A stretch of 64,000 nucleotides of DNA from Rosistilla oblonga. Lineage in GTDB: Bacteria; Planctomycetota; Planctomycetia; Pirellulales; Pirellulaceae. This document shows, piece by piece, positions 16,962 through 25,567 of this stretch. The notes beneath the pieces were generated by a model. That model saw nothing but the letters and a program-made list of their open reading frames with translations, was not told where the DNA came from and ran no database searches. How positions within the stretch are numbered: the stretch's first letter is position 1; each line of letters begins with the position of its first letter. The translations under genes were made by a program, and so were the position numbers. Location: contig NZ_CP036292.1 in assembly GCF_007751715.1 (NCBI RefSeq), positions 2,232,001 through 2,296,000 of the forward strand, read 5' to 3'.

Positions 16962-17816
16962 ATGCGATGGTTCGGTTGGATGTGTGTGCCGTTGATGGTC
17001 GTTTCGATAGCGATTGGCGACGAGGCGGGGGATCGGAGTGCAAATCACGCGGCGGATGCGGCGAAACATGCTAGCGGACCGCGTCAATTGCCGCCGGGTG
17101 AATTGGGCCGCGTGATCAAACTGGGCCGCGAGATCGTTCTTAATACGAGCGAACATCCGCTGTCGAAACCCTACGTCGGCAACGCACTAAACTGCACATC
17201 GTGTCATTTAGATGGAGGGGAACATCCGCAAGCGGCCAGCTTTTTGGGAATCGCCACTGCCTATCCCGCTTGGTCGCCGCGCGAGCAGCGGGTGGTGACG
17301 TTGCAGGATCGGTCTTTGAATTGTTTTATGCGGAGCCAGAATGGAACGCGGCCGCCGTTGGGGAGCGAGGTTTCGGTGGCGATCACCGCTTACATCACGT
17401 GGTTGTCGACCGATCAACCGATCCGCCAGAACCCCAACAAACCGCTGGGGCCGCGTCACGTTCCCGCACTGGACGCTCCCGATCAACAGCCGAGCGTTTC
17501 GCGAGGTGCCGTTTTGTATGCCGATCATTGTGCGTCGTGTCACGCCGATAATGGGCTCGGTTCAGACGACGGGCCTCCGGTCTGGGGCGATGAGTCGTAC
17601 AATGATGGAGCGGGTCTCAGCCGTGTGCCGAAATTGGCGTCGTGGTTGAAGGTCGCGATGCCGTTGGATGATCCCTACCTGTCGACGGCGGAGGCATTTG
17701 ACATCGCAGCGTTTGTGAACAGCCATCGGCGTCCCCACTTTGAATTAAGCAAACATCTTCCCGCCGCTGACGCGCGGGGCGAATACAACGGAGTTAGCGA
17801 TGAAGGACATCACTGA
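16962..17816 (+). CDS. Exported dihaem cytochrome c, TsdA-like
   Basis: A 284-aa protein with a short signal peptide (MRWFGWMCVPLMVVSIAIG). There are two haem-binding sites: CTSCH at 78-82 and CASCH at 190-194. Between them, SLNCFMRSQNGTRP matches the conserved segment of the thiosulfate dehydrogenase TsdA family, and NALNCTSCHLDGG also fits. TsdA oxidises thiosulfate to tetrathionate or the reverse in the periplasm. Substrate is inferred only from these motifs; the axial cysteine or lysine ligands were not assigned. The ATG at 16962 is preferred over 16938 because the signal peptide begins there and AAGGAA lies 9 nt upstream. It overlaps the next gene by 17 bp. Confidence 0.82.
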   Translation: MRWFGWMCVPLMVVSIAIGDEAGDRSANHAADAAKHASGPRQLPPGELGRVIKLGREIVLNTSEHPLSKPYVGNALNCTSCHLDGGEHPQAASFLGIATAYPAWSPREQRVVTLQDRSLNCFMRSQNGTRPPLGSEVSVAITAYITWLSTDQPIRQNPNKPLGPRHVPALDAPDQQPSVSRGAVLYADHCASCHADNGLGSDDGPPVWGDESYNDGAGLSRVPKLASWLKVAMPLDDPYLSTAEAFDIAAFVNSHRRPHFELSKHLPAADARGEYNGVSDEGHH

Positions 17817-18429
17817 GAAAGCTGCGGGGAAAATGGTCCGGCAAATCAAGTTGATCGTGTTTTTGACGGTCGTGCTGCCGATCGTGGCGTTGGCGATATT
17901 TGTCGAGCTGCGGTTTGCTTCGATCAAAGACGATCTGCACTTCCGCGAGCCGGGAGCGCGCGACGAGGCGCGGATGGATTTGGATTCGCTGCCGTGGTCG
18001 CCGATCCAAGGCCAGACCCTCTACGTTCCCGCCTACTCGCATATCTATCAACAAGGGGGCGATCCGCGGTTGCTGACCGTGACGCTCTCCGCACGCAACA
18101 CCGATCAGGCTCATGAGATCGTGATCACATCGGTGCGATATTACGACACCGCGGGAAACGAACTGCGGTCGCTGGTAGAAAAGCCGCTGCGTCTGGCTCC
18201 GCTGGCGTCGACCGAGTTTGTGATCGAGCAGAAGGATAAATCGGGCGGGAGCGGGGCGAGTTTCATCTTGGAATGGAAAGCGGGTAAGCCCGTCACACAT
18301 CCTGTGGTCGAGAGCGTGATGATCGACACCAATAACGCTCAGGGGATCTCGTTTGTCCGGTCAGCCACGGTTTTGGAAGAGACACGCCCCGACAACGGCA
18401 ACTCTGAGTCGGAGCAGCCCGAGTCGTAG
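17800..18429 (+). CDS. DUF3124 membrane-anchored or secreted protein
   Basis: A 209-aa protein with one N-terminal membrane segment (about residues 18-36, LIVFLTVVLPIVALAIFVEL) and an extracytoplasmic domain. The signature LYVPAYSHIY and VTLSARNTD followed by ITSVRYYDTAG is that of DUF3124, a family of unknown function. The frame starts inside the end of the cytochrome c gene (17-bp overlap), so the two are almost certainly translated together, and a role near the same electron-transfer step is a reasonable inference. The C-terminus is acidic and probably disordered. Confidence 0.82.
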   Translation: MKDITEKAAGKMVRQIKLIVFLTVVLPIVALAIFVELRFASIKDDLHFREPGARDEARMDLDSLPWSPIQGQTLYVPAYSHIYQQGGDPRLLTVTLSARNTDQAHEIVITSVRYYDTAGNELRSLVEKPLRLAPLASTEFVIEQKDKSGGSGASFILEWKAGKPVTHPVVESVMIDTNNAQGISFVRSATVLEETRPDNGNSESEQPES

Positions 18430-18451
18430 GAAGAGGAGGTTTTGGCTCTGG

Positions 18452-18472
18452 CTTTGTGACTCGTTCACAAAG
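18452..18472 (+). terminator. Candidate terminator between convergent genes
   Basis: CTTTGTGA (18452-18459) pairs with TCACAAAG (18465-18472) around CTCGT and is followed on the plus strand by the pyrimidine run TCTCTTCTCT. It lies 22 bp after the DUF3124 stop and 80 bp before the end of the convergent minus-strand gene. Confidence 0.5.
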
Positions 18473-18553
18473 TCTCTTCTCTGAGTTTGCATGTCGACAG
18501 CTTGATTAAGCAACTGCGACTAAGAACCTGCGATGGAGTCACCGTTCCACTTG

Positions 18554-19261
18554 TCACTGACCTTGCGGGGCGGTGGGTTGCGAGTTGCTGAGACGGAGTT
18601 GCAGTTCTGCGGGGAGAGGTCTTGCCCCGTGATTGGTCACTCGATCGAGTTCTCTGTATCGAATGTCGACTAGTGACAGGATGCTAAGATAGATCGTCGC
18701 GACATGTTCCTTGGCGACTCGATTCACTTCCGCAGCAACCGCCGAAGAATAGCTGGAACCTTCGATCGGGGTGATCAAAGGCTGGTCTTGCACTTGAGTC
18801 AGAAAGAGTGAGGCGAGTCGTGGATCGCTGGAGATCAGGACGTGGTCGAGTTCGTGCAGCACCAGTGGGTTGCTCCAAAACGTTTCGATTTGGGGAGCTT
18901 CCCGGAACCAAACTGTATGTTTGCAGCGGAGTCCCGATTCGCTCAAGCGGATCCGCGTCACAGCGTGTGGACTCGAGTTGCGGTTTCGCAAACTCGTGTG
19001 ATGTTCAAACTGGTAGCTCAATTCGTAGACGGTCAGTCCGTCCAAACGCCGGCCGACATCGGGCAGCTTCGCATCGGGGCGGGCATCCCATCCGTAGACG
19101 AAGCGAACGTTGCCACGATCGATCAGATCGGCGATCTGTGCGGGGGGCGTCGGCAATTCGGAAATCGGAATCGTTCCCGATTGGGCGAACGCCGGGGACG
19201 CTGCGGCGGAAACCAGGATTGCAAACGCAGCGCAAATCAAACGATGTTGCTGATGCGACAT
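18554..19261 (-). CDS. Secreted protein with HExxH motif, possible zinc metallopeptidase-like
   Basis: A 235-aa protein with a signal peptide ending near AFAQS (residues 1 to about 27). HELDH at residues 136-140 matches the HExxH zinc-binding consensus and sits in a helix-like context, NPLVLHELDHVLISSDPR. No third ligand can be named with certainty. I do not recognise the family, and a non-enzymatic role is possible. The ATG at 19261 is chosen for the signal peptide; no good Shine-Dalgarno is visible, and longer frames overlap the upstream gene. It lies 58 bp downstream of the terpene-cyclase-fold gene on the same strand, so it is probably in that operon. Confidence 0.65.
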   Translation of the reverse strand: MSHQQHRLICAAFAILVSAAASPAFAQSGTIPISELPTPPAQIADLIDRGNVRFVYGWDARPDAKLPDVGRRLDGLTVYELSYQFEHHTSLRNRNSSPHAVTRIRLSESGLRCKHTVWFREAPQIETFWSNPLVLHELDHVLISSDPRLASLFLTQVQDQPLITPIEGSSYSSAVAAEVNRVAKEHVATIYLSILSLVDIRYRELDRVTNHGARPLPAELQLRLSNSQPTAPQGQ

Positions 19262-19319
19262 GGGAGGTCCCGCAGATGAGAGAAGCGTGAAAAGTAGAAC
19301 GACCGGATCATCTGGCAGT

Positions 19320-20924
19320 TTACCAGACGTCGGTTTGGTCCTGGGAATAGAGCGGCATGTGTCGGTAATAGACTTCGAGATTGTACAGCGAAAAACAGGT
19401 GGTGTAGAGTCGGCCGCCCAGCCGCCCCCAGGCATCGCGTTGCGGGGGCCAGCTGCCGCGTTCGGCCCCTTGTTTGTCCTGCATCGCCGGCAGATCGACT
19501 CGCAGCTTTGCGTTCCAATCGTCCCACAGTGGGCCGCCATAGTGATGCATCGCCTGGGTTGCATAATACCAGTAATAAACATCGGGTTGGCCCGGATCGA
19601 TCGGATAATTCGCCTCCAGCGTGATCAGGCCGCGAGACATCGCCGGATGATTCCGTTGCCAGCCAAGGTATTGTCGGCAGAGTAGACCGACGGCAGTCAT
19701 CGTCGGCGACGATCGCTCGCCCTGCATGTAGGCATACCCTTCGTCGTATCCGCCGCCGACCGTATCGAGGAACTTGCCGACGCGAAGCAACACGTCCGGA
19801 TCGACCTCCAGCCCCGCCGTCTGGCCACTTTTGAGTCCCATCAGAAACCAACCGGTCACCGAAGTATCCGAATCGGTCCGCGGTTGGTACCGCCAACCGC
19901 CGGCTGGCGATTGTGATTTGTCGGCGAAATCGCAGGCGGCTTGCGCGTAGGGACGCAGCCATGAATCCTTGGTCATCGCGTAGAGTTCGCACAGAGCGAT
20001 CATCGCTTGGGATTGGGCGTACATCTTCTCATGCGAGTTGGCACGGTGGGCCATGAACCCGCTGCGGTCCTGTTGCTTGGCCAGCCAGTGGACGGCGCGA
20101 AGGACTTCCTTTTCGTAAGGGCCGCTGCGATGCGTGCTCCCCGCTCCCATGAATGCAAGCATCGCCATCGCCGTCGCAGCAGTTTCGTTTTCGCTGAAAC
20201 TGCCCGTCGTATAAGGTCCGCGCATGCTCCAGTTGCCGCCAGGCAATTGCTGGCGTTTGAGCCACGCCAAGCCGAGAGCGACAGAATCTTCTGTTAATTT
20301 GGTTCCGCCGTATTTCTTCAGCAGTTCGGCTTTCAGCGGTCCGCTGCGACCTGCAAACATCGCCGGGTGCGCGGTGCGGATCGGCGTGGTGAGGTCAGCC
20401 GATGGAGTCGTTTTGGCGATCAATTGGTCCAACATCGGCGAGCTGGAGGCCATGGCGACGGTCTCGACAGTCGGCTGGTCGACTTGCAGCGAGCGAAGAT
20501 CGAACTCGGGGTCGTGCTGAACCTCCGCGACCGCTTCGATCGGCAATTCCAATGGCGCGATCGGCTCGATCACAAATTCAGCCAGCTCCGCTTGCGGTTC
20601 CCATTCTCCCTGCCGCAACGTCAGCAGAGCGCGATCACCGCCGCTGGCGGCTAGCGTTATGAAAGCCAACGCCAACAGCAAGCTCAGGTGCAAAAACATG
20701 CTGATCGCCCATGCGGGCGTATTCTCCAACCGCCAGTCGATCGTGCGCCAGTCGAATTTCCGCAAGTCGCGGATCTTATCGAACAGCCGATGGAAGACCG
20801 ATGTCGGCACAGCGACGTCGGCCGCCGACTCGTTCGGTTCGGTCCGCCAGCGATCGCGTGGCGGGGGAACGACGCTTGGCGGAATTCCGGCAGTCTGGAA
20901 GGAAGGACGCAGTGGCGCTGACAT
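19320..20924 (-). CDS. Membrane-anchored protein with prenyltransferase/squalene-oxidase-like repeats
   Basis: A 534-aa protein with a cytoplasmic N-terminus of about 70 residues, one membrane segment (about 72-92, ISMFLHLSLLLALAFITLAA), a linker, and from about residue 205 an alpha/alpha-toroid. The repeats read ALGLAWLKRQQLPGGNWS, AVHWLAKQQDRSGF, ACDFADKSQSPAGGWRYQ and AWGRLGGRLYTTCFSLYNLE, typical of the terpene-cyclase/alpha-2-macroglobulin TED fold. No DXDD cyclase motif is evident, so a binding or scaffold role outside the membrane is more likely than terpene cyclisation. Proteins like this are frequent in planctomycetes. The downstream HExxH gene probably shares its transcript. Confidence 0.75.
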   Translation of the reverse strand: MSAPLRPSFQTAGIPPSVVPPPRDRWRTEPNESAADVAVPTSVFHRLFDKIRDLRKFDWRTIDWRLENTPAWAISMFLHLSLLLALAFITLAASGGDRALLTLRQGEWEPQAELAEFVIEPIAPLELPIEAVAEVQHDPEFDLRSLQVDQPTVETVAMASSSPMLDQLIAKTTPSADLTTPIRTAHPAMFAGRSGPLKAELLKKYGGTKLTEDSVALGLAWLKRQQLPGGNWSMRGPYTTGSFSENETAATAMAMLAFMGAGSTHRSGPYEKEVLRAVHWLAKQQDRSGFMAHRANSHEKMYAQSQAMIALCELYAMTKDSWLRPYAQAACDFADKSQSPAGGWRYQPRTDSDTSVTGWFLMGLKSGQTAGLEVDPDVLLRVGKFLDTVGGGYDEGYAYMQGERSSPTMTAVGLLCRQYLGWQRNHPAMSRGLITLEANYPIDPGQPDVYYWYYATQAMHHYGGPLWDDWNAKLRVDLPAMQDKQGAERGSWPPQRDAWGRLGGRLYTTCFSLYNLEVYYRHMPLYSQDQTDVW

Positions 20925-21268
20925 TAGTTTTCCCTTCGGCTTTCATCGCCTTGCATCGGTCTGGGCATCGACTCTCTAACCTACAAGTGCGATTTTCACT
21001 GAGGAATGTCACTTCCAACGCATGCAATTTTAGCCTGCCGAGCGAAAAAACACCGAATCGAAGCAAAACCGTTCCCCGATTCGACAAGTTTTTTTAACCG
21101 CAGCGCGTGATTGGGAAACGCACTTCGCCTTCTTCCCCTTCACGCGGTTGCGGATGGATTTCCGTGCGGGTGGATGGATGCGAAACGCAAAATGCCCGCG
21201 ATTGGAACAACCGCGGGCATTGGCGAGGTGAACGAAATCTCCACCGCAGGGGCGGCGGCAAGAAGAGG
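20925..21268. other. 344-bp intergenic region with one terminator
   Basis: No gene is supported. The part near 21191-21221 holds the intrinsic terminator of the EF-hand gene (listed separately); the rest must contain the promoter of the terpene-cyclase-fold gene. Nothing else is recognisable. Confidence 0.5.
21191..21221 (-). terminator. Intrinsic terminator for the EF-hand gene
   Basis: AATGCCCGCG (21191-21200) and CGCGGGCATT (21212-21221) form a perfect 10-bp stem around an 11-nt loop. Read leftwards on the minus strand the stem is followed by TTTGCGTTT, and it lies 47 bp beyond the stop of the EF-hand gene. Confidence 0.75.
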
Positions 21269-21982
21269 CTATTCCGCTGGCGGACGGCGAGGACGTTCGC
21301 CTCCTTCGGTTGGCTTCTCCCCATCGGGACGACGGCGGCCTTCACCGCCACCTTGGCGACCGCGGCGCTCAGCCATCTTCATCAGTTCCTCTTTGCTCAA
21401 AGCTTCGTCGCCGTCGACATCGGCGCGACTCAGCATCGCCCGCATCCGTTCTGGCAGCTCTTCGCCACTCAGTTTTCCGTCGCCATCTTTGTCCAACTTC
21501 AAGATCCGCTCGACAAACTGTTCGGGATTCCCGCCGCGGCGATTGCCTTCTCCTTCAGGGCGAGGCCGCCTTCCCTCACCATCGGGGCGACCTTGTCCGT
21601 CGCGCATTTCAGGACGATCGCCACGACCTTGAGGGCCACCGGGACCGCGATCGCCACGCGGCGCGGGCATCATTTCTTGAAACGACAGTTTGCCGTCGTT
21701 GTCGCGATCGAGCGACTTGAGCGCTTTCGCAGCCTGTTCGATCTCGGTCGCGTCGAGCATGCCATCGCCGTTGCTATCGAGCGCTTCCAGGATGGGGATC
21801 GGCGGCAGGCGTGGAGCTCCGTGGCGTGGGCCTCTGTCTCGCGGACCACCATCGCGAGGTCCGCCGTCGCGAGGACGTGGGCGATCGCCATCGCCTGGCC
21901 CATCCTGGGCAACAGCAATGCCAGCGGAAACACCTACAGAGACCAGTAGCGCCGCGGTGGCGGCGAAATGACGGTAACGCAT
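21269..21982 (-). CDS. Secreted EF-hand calcium-binding protein
   Basis: A 237-aa exported protein with signal peptide MRYRHFAATAALLVSVGVSA (cleavage near AVAQ). Four EF-hand loops are visible: DSNGDGMLDATE (69-80), DRDNDGKLSFQE (92-103), DKDGDGKLSGEE (164-175) and DVDGDEALSKEE (188-199). They are separated by long Arg/Gly/Pro-rich low-complexity linkers. The spacing suggests two pairs of calcium sites. Such EF-hand proteins are common outside the cytoplasm of planctomycetes; specific function unknown. The ATG at 21982 is chosen because the signal peptide begins there; the upstream frame is low quality. Confidence 0.88.
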   Translation of the reverse strand: MRYRHFAATAALLVSVGVSAGIAVAQDGPGDGDRPRPRDGGPRDGGPRDRGPRHGAPRLPPIPILEALDSNGDGMLDATEIEQAAKALKSLDRDNDGKLSFQEMMPAPRGDRGPGGPQGRGDRPEMRDGQGRPDGEGRRPRPEGEGNRRGGNPEQFVERILKLDKDGDGKLSGEELPERMRAMLSRADVDGDEALSKEELMKMAERRGRQGGGEGRRRPDGEKPTEGGERPRRPPAE

Positions 21983-22185
21983 TTTTTTGACTCGGGGCTG
22001 AATTTCAAGAAGAGATCTAACGGGTGCCGAGGACTCGCTTCGCGATCGGGGATCGCTCCATCGTCGACACGTAGAATGAAACCCCAGAGGCAGGCAAACG
22101 TTCCGCATAAATCTTGGCGATTGATTTTCCCGTTTCCGCCGTCGGAAGCCCTTCTTGACGCGATCGGATTCCGACACGGTGCGGT

Positions 22186-23364
22186 CTACGTTTCGGGGCC
22201 GCCCAGCAGCGGTTCGTCCATCGCGCGGATATCGCTGTTGGGAAATCCGCCGGGGAATTCCTGTTTGGCCAGCTCGATCGCGGCGATTGCGACCGCCAGA
22301 TGCTGACTCTTCGTCTTCTTGTAGAACTCGAGCGCTTCGGCGGCCAGTTTCGGTTTGCCGTGCAGCGGTTTATCGGAAACGCACAGCAGCGTCGCCGAGG
22401 GTATTCGATAGCGGAAGCCGTTGGCGGCGACGGTGGCCGATTCCATGTCGACCGCGATGCTGCGACTGGCTCGCAGATCGGCTAACGTCCCTCGCAGCGT
22501 CAGTTCCCAGTTCCGATCGATCGTCGTGTAGACGACGCCAAATCGGTAGGGAAGCTTGCGTTCGTCGAGGACGCGGGCCAGGTTGCGATTCAAGACAAAG
22601 TTGGGCGACAGCGGGACGCTGGTCGGCAGCGTTTGGTCCAACAACCGATCGGCTCGCATGTAACCCGAACCGAGCACAAAGTCGCCGATCTCTTGGTGAT
22701 TTCGGATCCCCGCGCAATGGCCGACCATCAACATCGCGTCGGGCCGCAGCACGGCGATATGGTCGGTCAGGTTCTTTGCGTTGCTAGGTCCAACGCCGAT
22801 GTTGATGATCGTAACGCCGTCGTTGTTGACAGTCCGTTGATGCAGCGCCGGCATCTGCACATCGGTCCGCTGCGGACGGATGCAATCGGGATAGGCTTCG
22901 ATAAATGCATTCATATGCATTTGGTAATTGGTCAACAGCACATAGCGTTGAAAGTCTTCGACCTGCGTGCCGGTGTAATGTTCCAGCCGTTGGATCGACA
23001 GCTCGGCTCGCTCGGGCCCAAACAGGAAGACCTTCTTCCGCGTGTGGTCAAAGTCGCTCTCGTCGATCAATTGCAGCAGCTTGGGCGCGTTCAAGTCGAC
23101 TCTTGCCCGTGACGGTGCGACGTGCAGTTGTGCCCCGCGCTGCGCCAGCTTGGTCAGCTCGCGGCGCAGATACCAGCGAAAGGCGGAAGGCCGCGCGATC
23201 GAACCGGAGATCGTAGGATTGTGCTTCGACCAACTGCGGACGACGGTGAGCTTCGAATAGACTCCCGACGCATAATGCCGCTCCATCAACGCACAGGCAG
23301 CTTCGATCTGTTGCTCCAGATCGGCCTGCGACTGGCCGGGCAAAATTTGCATGGTCTCGGACAC
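22186..23364 (-). CDS. amn: AMP nucleosidase
   Basis: A 392-aa cytosolic enzyme that cleaves AMP to adenine and ribose-5-phosphate. The N-terminal part (residues about 10-110, with YSKLTVVRSWSKHNPTISGS) is the Amn regulatory domain; the C-terminal part is a nucleoside-phosphorylase fold with NIGVGPSNAKNLTDH, MVGHCAGIR, AVDMESATVAANGFR and CVSDKPLHG. Length is somewhat short of E. coli Amn (484 aa). A GTG at 23364 is preferred because GGAG lies 7 nt upstream; an ATG four codons later has no site. The HemQ gene lies 85 bp upstream on the same strand. Confidence 0.92.
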   Translation of the reverse strand: MSETMQILPGQSQADLEQQIEAACALMERHYASGVYSKLTVVRSWSKHNPTISGSIARPSAFRWYLRRELTKLAQRGAQLHVAPSRARVDLNAPKLLQLIDESDFDHTRKKVFLFGPERAELSIQRLEHYTGTQVEDFQRYVLLTNYQMHMNAFIEAYPDCIRPQRTDVQMPALHQRTVNNDGVTIINIGVGPSNAKNLTDHIAVLRPDAMLMVGHCAGIRNHQEIGDFVLGSGYMRADRLLDQTLPTSVPLSPNFVLNRNLARVLDERKLPYRFGVVYTTIDRNWELTLRGTLADLRASRSIAVDMESATVAANGFRYRIPSATLLCVSDKPLHGKPKLAAEALEFYKKTKSQHLAVAIAAIELAKQEFPGGFPNSDIRAMDEPLLGGPET

Positions 23365-23449
23365 GACGATTCTCCAGGGCCCTTAATCGGCGACGAATCA
23401 TTGGGTGCCGCCGATCGGCGATTCGATCCGCTGGCGAGGCGGGCGTCGA

Positions 23450-24310
23450 TCAAACGTTGATTCGACAGTGGTCGAGGATCTCTTCACCGGTAGCGGAATA
23501 GCCGACGTAAAACGGGCCAAACTCGCCGTACTTGGCACTCGCTTGATCGAACCGCATGCGGTAGACGATCTCTTTCAGATGTTCGGGATTGCGGCCCCAC
23601 AGCGTGACCATCCATTCCCAGTCGTCCAGGCCGACGCCGACGGTGATCAATTGCGACACGCGGCCGGCGAACGCCATCCCGCTCTGAGCGTGTTCGGCCA
23701 TCAGCGACTGCCGCAGCGACGACGATTCCATGAACCAGTTGGCTCCCGGCACGCGGGATTTGTTCATCGGATAGAAACAGGCGGCGGGCCAATCGGGGAT
23801 ATCGGGTGACAGCCGCTGTTGATTCATCATCGGCAGACGACGCTCGTACGCGGCGACCTTGGCGGCCAGTTCGGGCGAATCGGGGGCGTTCCCTTCGCGG
23901 ATCAACTTCTCGCGATACTGCGGGACCGAGGGGACGTATTCGGAGATCTCGCTCATCGAAACAAACGACCAAGTCGCCTCGACCGCAGCGCCCAACGGGC
24001 CCGACACGACCGCTTGGTGAACCGCGTCGATCTTGAGCGGATCGGCGTCCATCATCATCAAGGCAAAGTCGGCTTTGTGACCGCTGATGATGTACCGCTG
24101 CAGCTTCTCGGGCCGCGTCGCTTCGGCTGGATCGACAGCCGCCAGGAATTGACGCATGCCGTCGCGGAGCCGCCGCGCCGACAGACCGGCCAAAACATCG
24201 CGTCGGAAGCGATACATGAAGTGCGAGCAGTGGAGCCCTTCGGATGGCGTGCGACTTGGTTCGGGCAGGCTTTGCGAGGCGGCGTGGGGACGTCCAGCGG
24301 GTTGGTTCAT
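23450..24310 (-). CDS. hemQ: HemQ/ChdC, coproheme decarboxylase (chlorite dismutase family)
   Basis: A 286-aa protein of the chlorite-dismutase superfamily. In most monoderm and many planctomycete genomes this enzyme converts coproheme to haem b by two oxidative decarboxylations. Diagnostic segments are YPMNKSRVPGANWF, containing the tyrosine and lysine expected at the active site, and SLMAEHAQSG, containing the proximal histidine; WEWMVTLWGRNPEHLKEIVYRMRFD follows. The N-terminal 45 residues are Pro/Ser-rich and not conserved, so the start (ATG at 24310) is uncertain. No other haem synthesis gene is in the window. Confidence 0.86.
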   Translation of the reverse strand: MNQPAGRPHAASQSLPEPSRTPSEGLHCSHFMYRFRRDVLAGLSARRLRDGMRQFLAAVDPAEATRPEKLQRYIISGHKADFALMMMDADPLKIDAVHQAVVSGPLGAAVEATWSFVSMSEISEYVPSVPQYREKLIREGNAPDSPELAAKVAAYERRLPMMNQQRLSPDIPDWPAACFYPMNKSRVPGANWFMESSSLRQSLMAEHAQSGMAFAGRVSQLITVGVGLDDWEWMVTLWGRNPEHLKEIVYRMRFDQASAKYGEFGPFYVGYSATGEEILDHCRINV

Positions 24311-24466
24311 GAGCTTCGTATGGTGGTGGATGGAAAGGCGTGGTGGGCAGATGAGCCGTCGCCGGCTGACCCAGAGTCTACCGCTGATTATACCGGCGGA
24401 GGCGGTTTGCGGCAAAGCGGCTGGTCGCGTGTCGGATCGCGATTCGTCACCGCGCTCGCCGACGAT

Positions 24467-25552
24467 TTATTCGACCAACATCGCTCCGGTTCGCTTGGCG
24501 AGCGTCGGATCGATGCAGGCCAACATGTGTGGCCTGAGTTGAGAATAATGAGCCACGCCCAAACCGTGGACGTAGGTCAGCGCTTCGTTTAACAGCGTGT
24601 CGATGATCGGCGAGATCATCCGCGTCGCGGTCGCGGTGCCAGTCGACGGAGGCCCGAGCGCCGACGCGTGGGCATAACTGGCGTGCGGGTCGCCGGCTGC
24701 CGGTGCCGGATCGGCGGCGGGCCAGTTGTGCAATACGAGATAATCGATGCTGACCGCCGAAGCCCCCAGAGCCAACAGTTTCACGAGGTCCAGCGGCGAC
24801 GTGGTCGGTGCGGAAACCCAGAGTGCGATCCCGGCGGCTTCGCTGGCGTCGATCATCCGTCGACAGGCAGCGGTTTGCGCGGCGATCAGGTTGCCAACGC
24901 TGGGGGATGTCGGATCGAGATCGAACCGCAGCACGATCCCGTCGGGGCGAGCGGCCAGCAGGTTGGGCAGGTCTTGCTGCAGATGGAACGGGCTGATCGC
25001 GACGAAGATCGCCGCCTGCGGCGCGAGTGCCCTCAGTTGTTCAATTTTGCGGCCTAGCTTGTCGGGGAGGGCGACATCGGCGGGCCAACGCGATCCGGTG
25101 ATGACTGTCGAATCGGGCAGCGAATCGGCGCGGTGATCCCACCGCCGCAATTGATCCATCGTATAGACGCTGCCATCGCCGACCTCGCTGTTCAAACGCA
25201 AATCGACAAACGCCGCTCGCGACAGATCATCGATCGTGACGCCATAACGTTCGGGACGATAGGGGCACATCACCAGATCGGCCGGTCGATCCTCATCGAC
25301 ATCCAGATCCAACAGGCTGGTCACGACAGCGCTTTCGGTCAGCTCGTGAGCCAACAGAGCGCAGGTGGTCGGTGGCAAAAGCGCCCAGGGAAGATCGTAA
25401 GCAAACAGCGGACAGCGCAGCGGGATCGCCGGGCCGTGGGCGCGACGCACCTCCGATGCCGGCACCTCGCGATCGCTTGTCGACCGTGGACCTGTTGGCG
25501 GTGGCGCCAAGTGCAAGTCGCCCAGCAGCGAACGGTTGGTATCCAGATGCAT
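24467..25552 (-). CDS. Glutamate-synthase-like FMN-type TIM-barrel protein
   Basis: A 361-aa protein. Residues about 170-310 read like the central part of the ferredoxin-type glutamate synthase barrel: a beta strand with VAISPFHLQQDL, then ARPDGIVLRFD, ACRRMIDASEAAGIALWVSA and LVKLLALGASAVSIDYL. In GltB this region binds FMN and glutamate. The N-terminal 100 residues do not match, and no iron-sulfur cysteine cluster is visible, so glutamate synthase activity itself is unlikely. It starts 15 bp after the ceramidase-like gene ends and should be co-transcribed with it. A planctomycete-specific family is my best guess; function unknown. Confidence 0.6.
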   Translation of the reverse strand: MHLDTNRSLLGDLHLAPPPTGPRSTSDREVPASEVRRAHGPAIPLRCPLFAYDLPWALLPPTTCALLAHELTESAVVTSLLDLDVDEDRPADLVMCPYRPERYGVTIDDLSRAAFVDLRLNSEVGDGSVYTMDQLRRWDHRADSLPDSTVITGSRWPADVALPDKLGRKIEQLRALAPQAAIFVAISPFHLQQDLPNLLAARPDGIVLRFDLDPTSPSVGNLIAAQTAACRRMIDASEAAGIALWVSAPTTSPLDLVKLLALGASAVSIDYLVLHNWPAADPAPAAGDPHASYAHASALGPPSTGTATATRMISPIIDTLLNEALTYVHGLGVAHYSQLRPHMLACIDPTLAKRTGAMLVE

Positions 25553-25567
25553 CGATCGATCGTCCTG

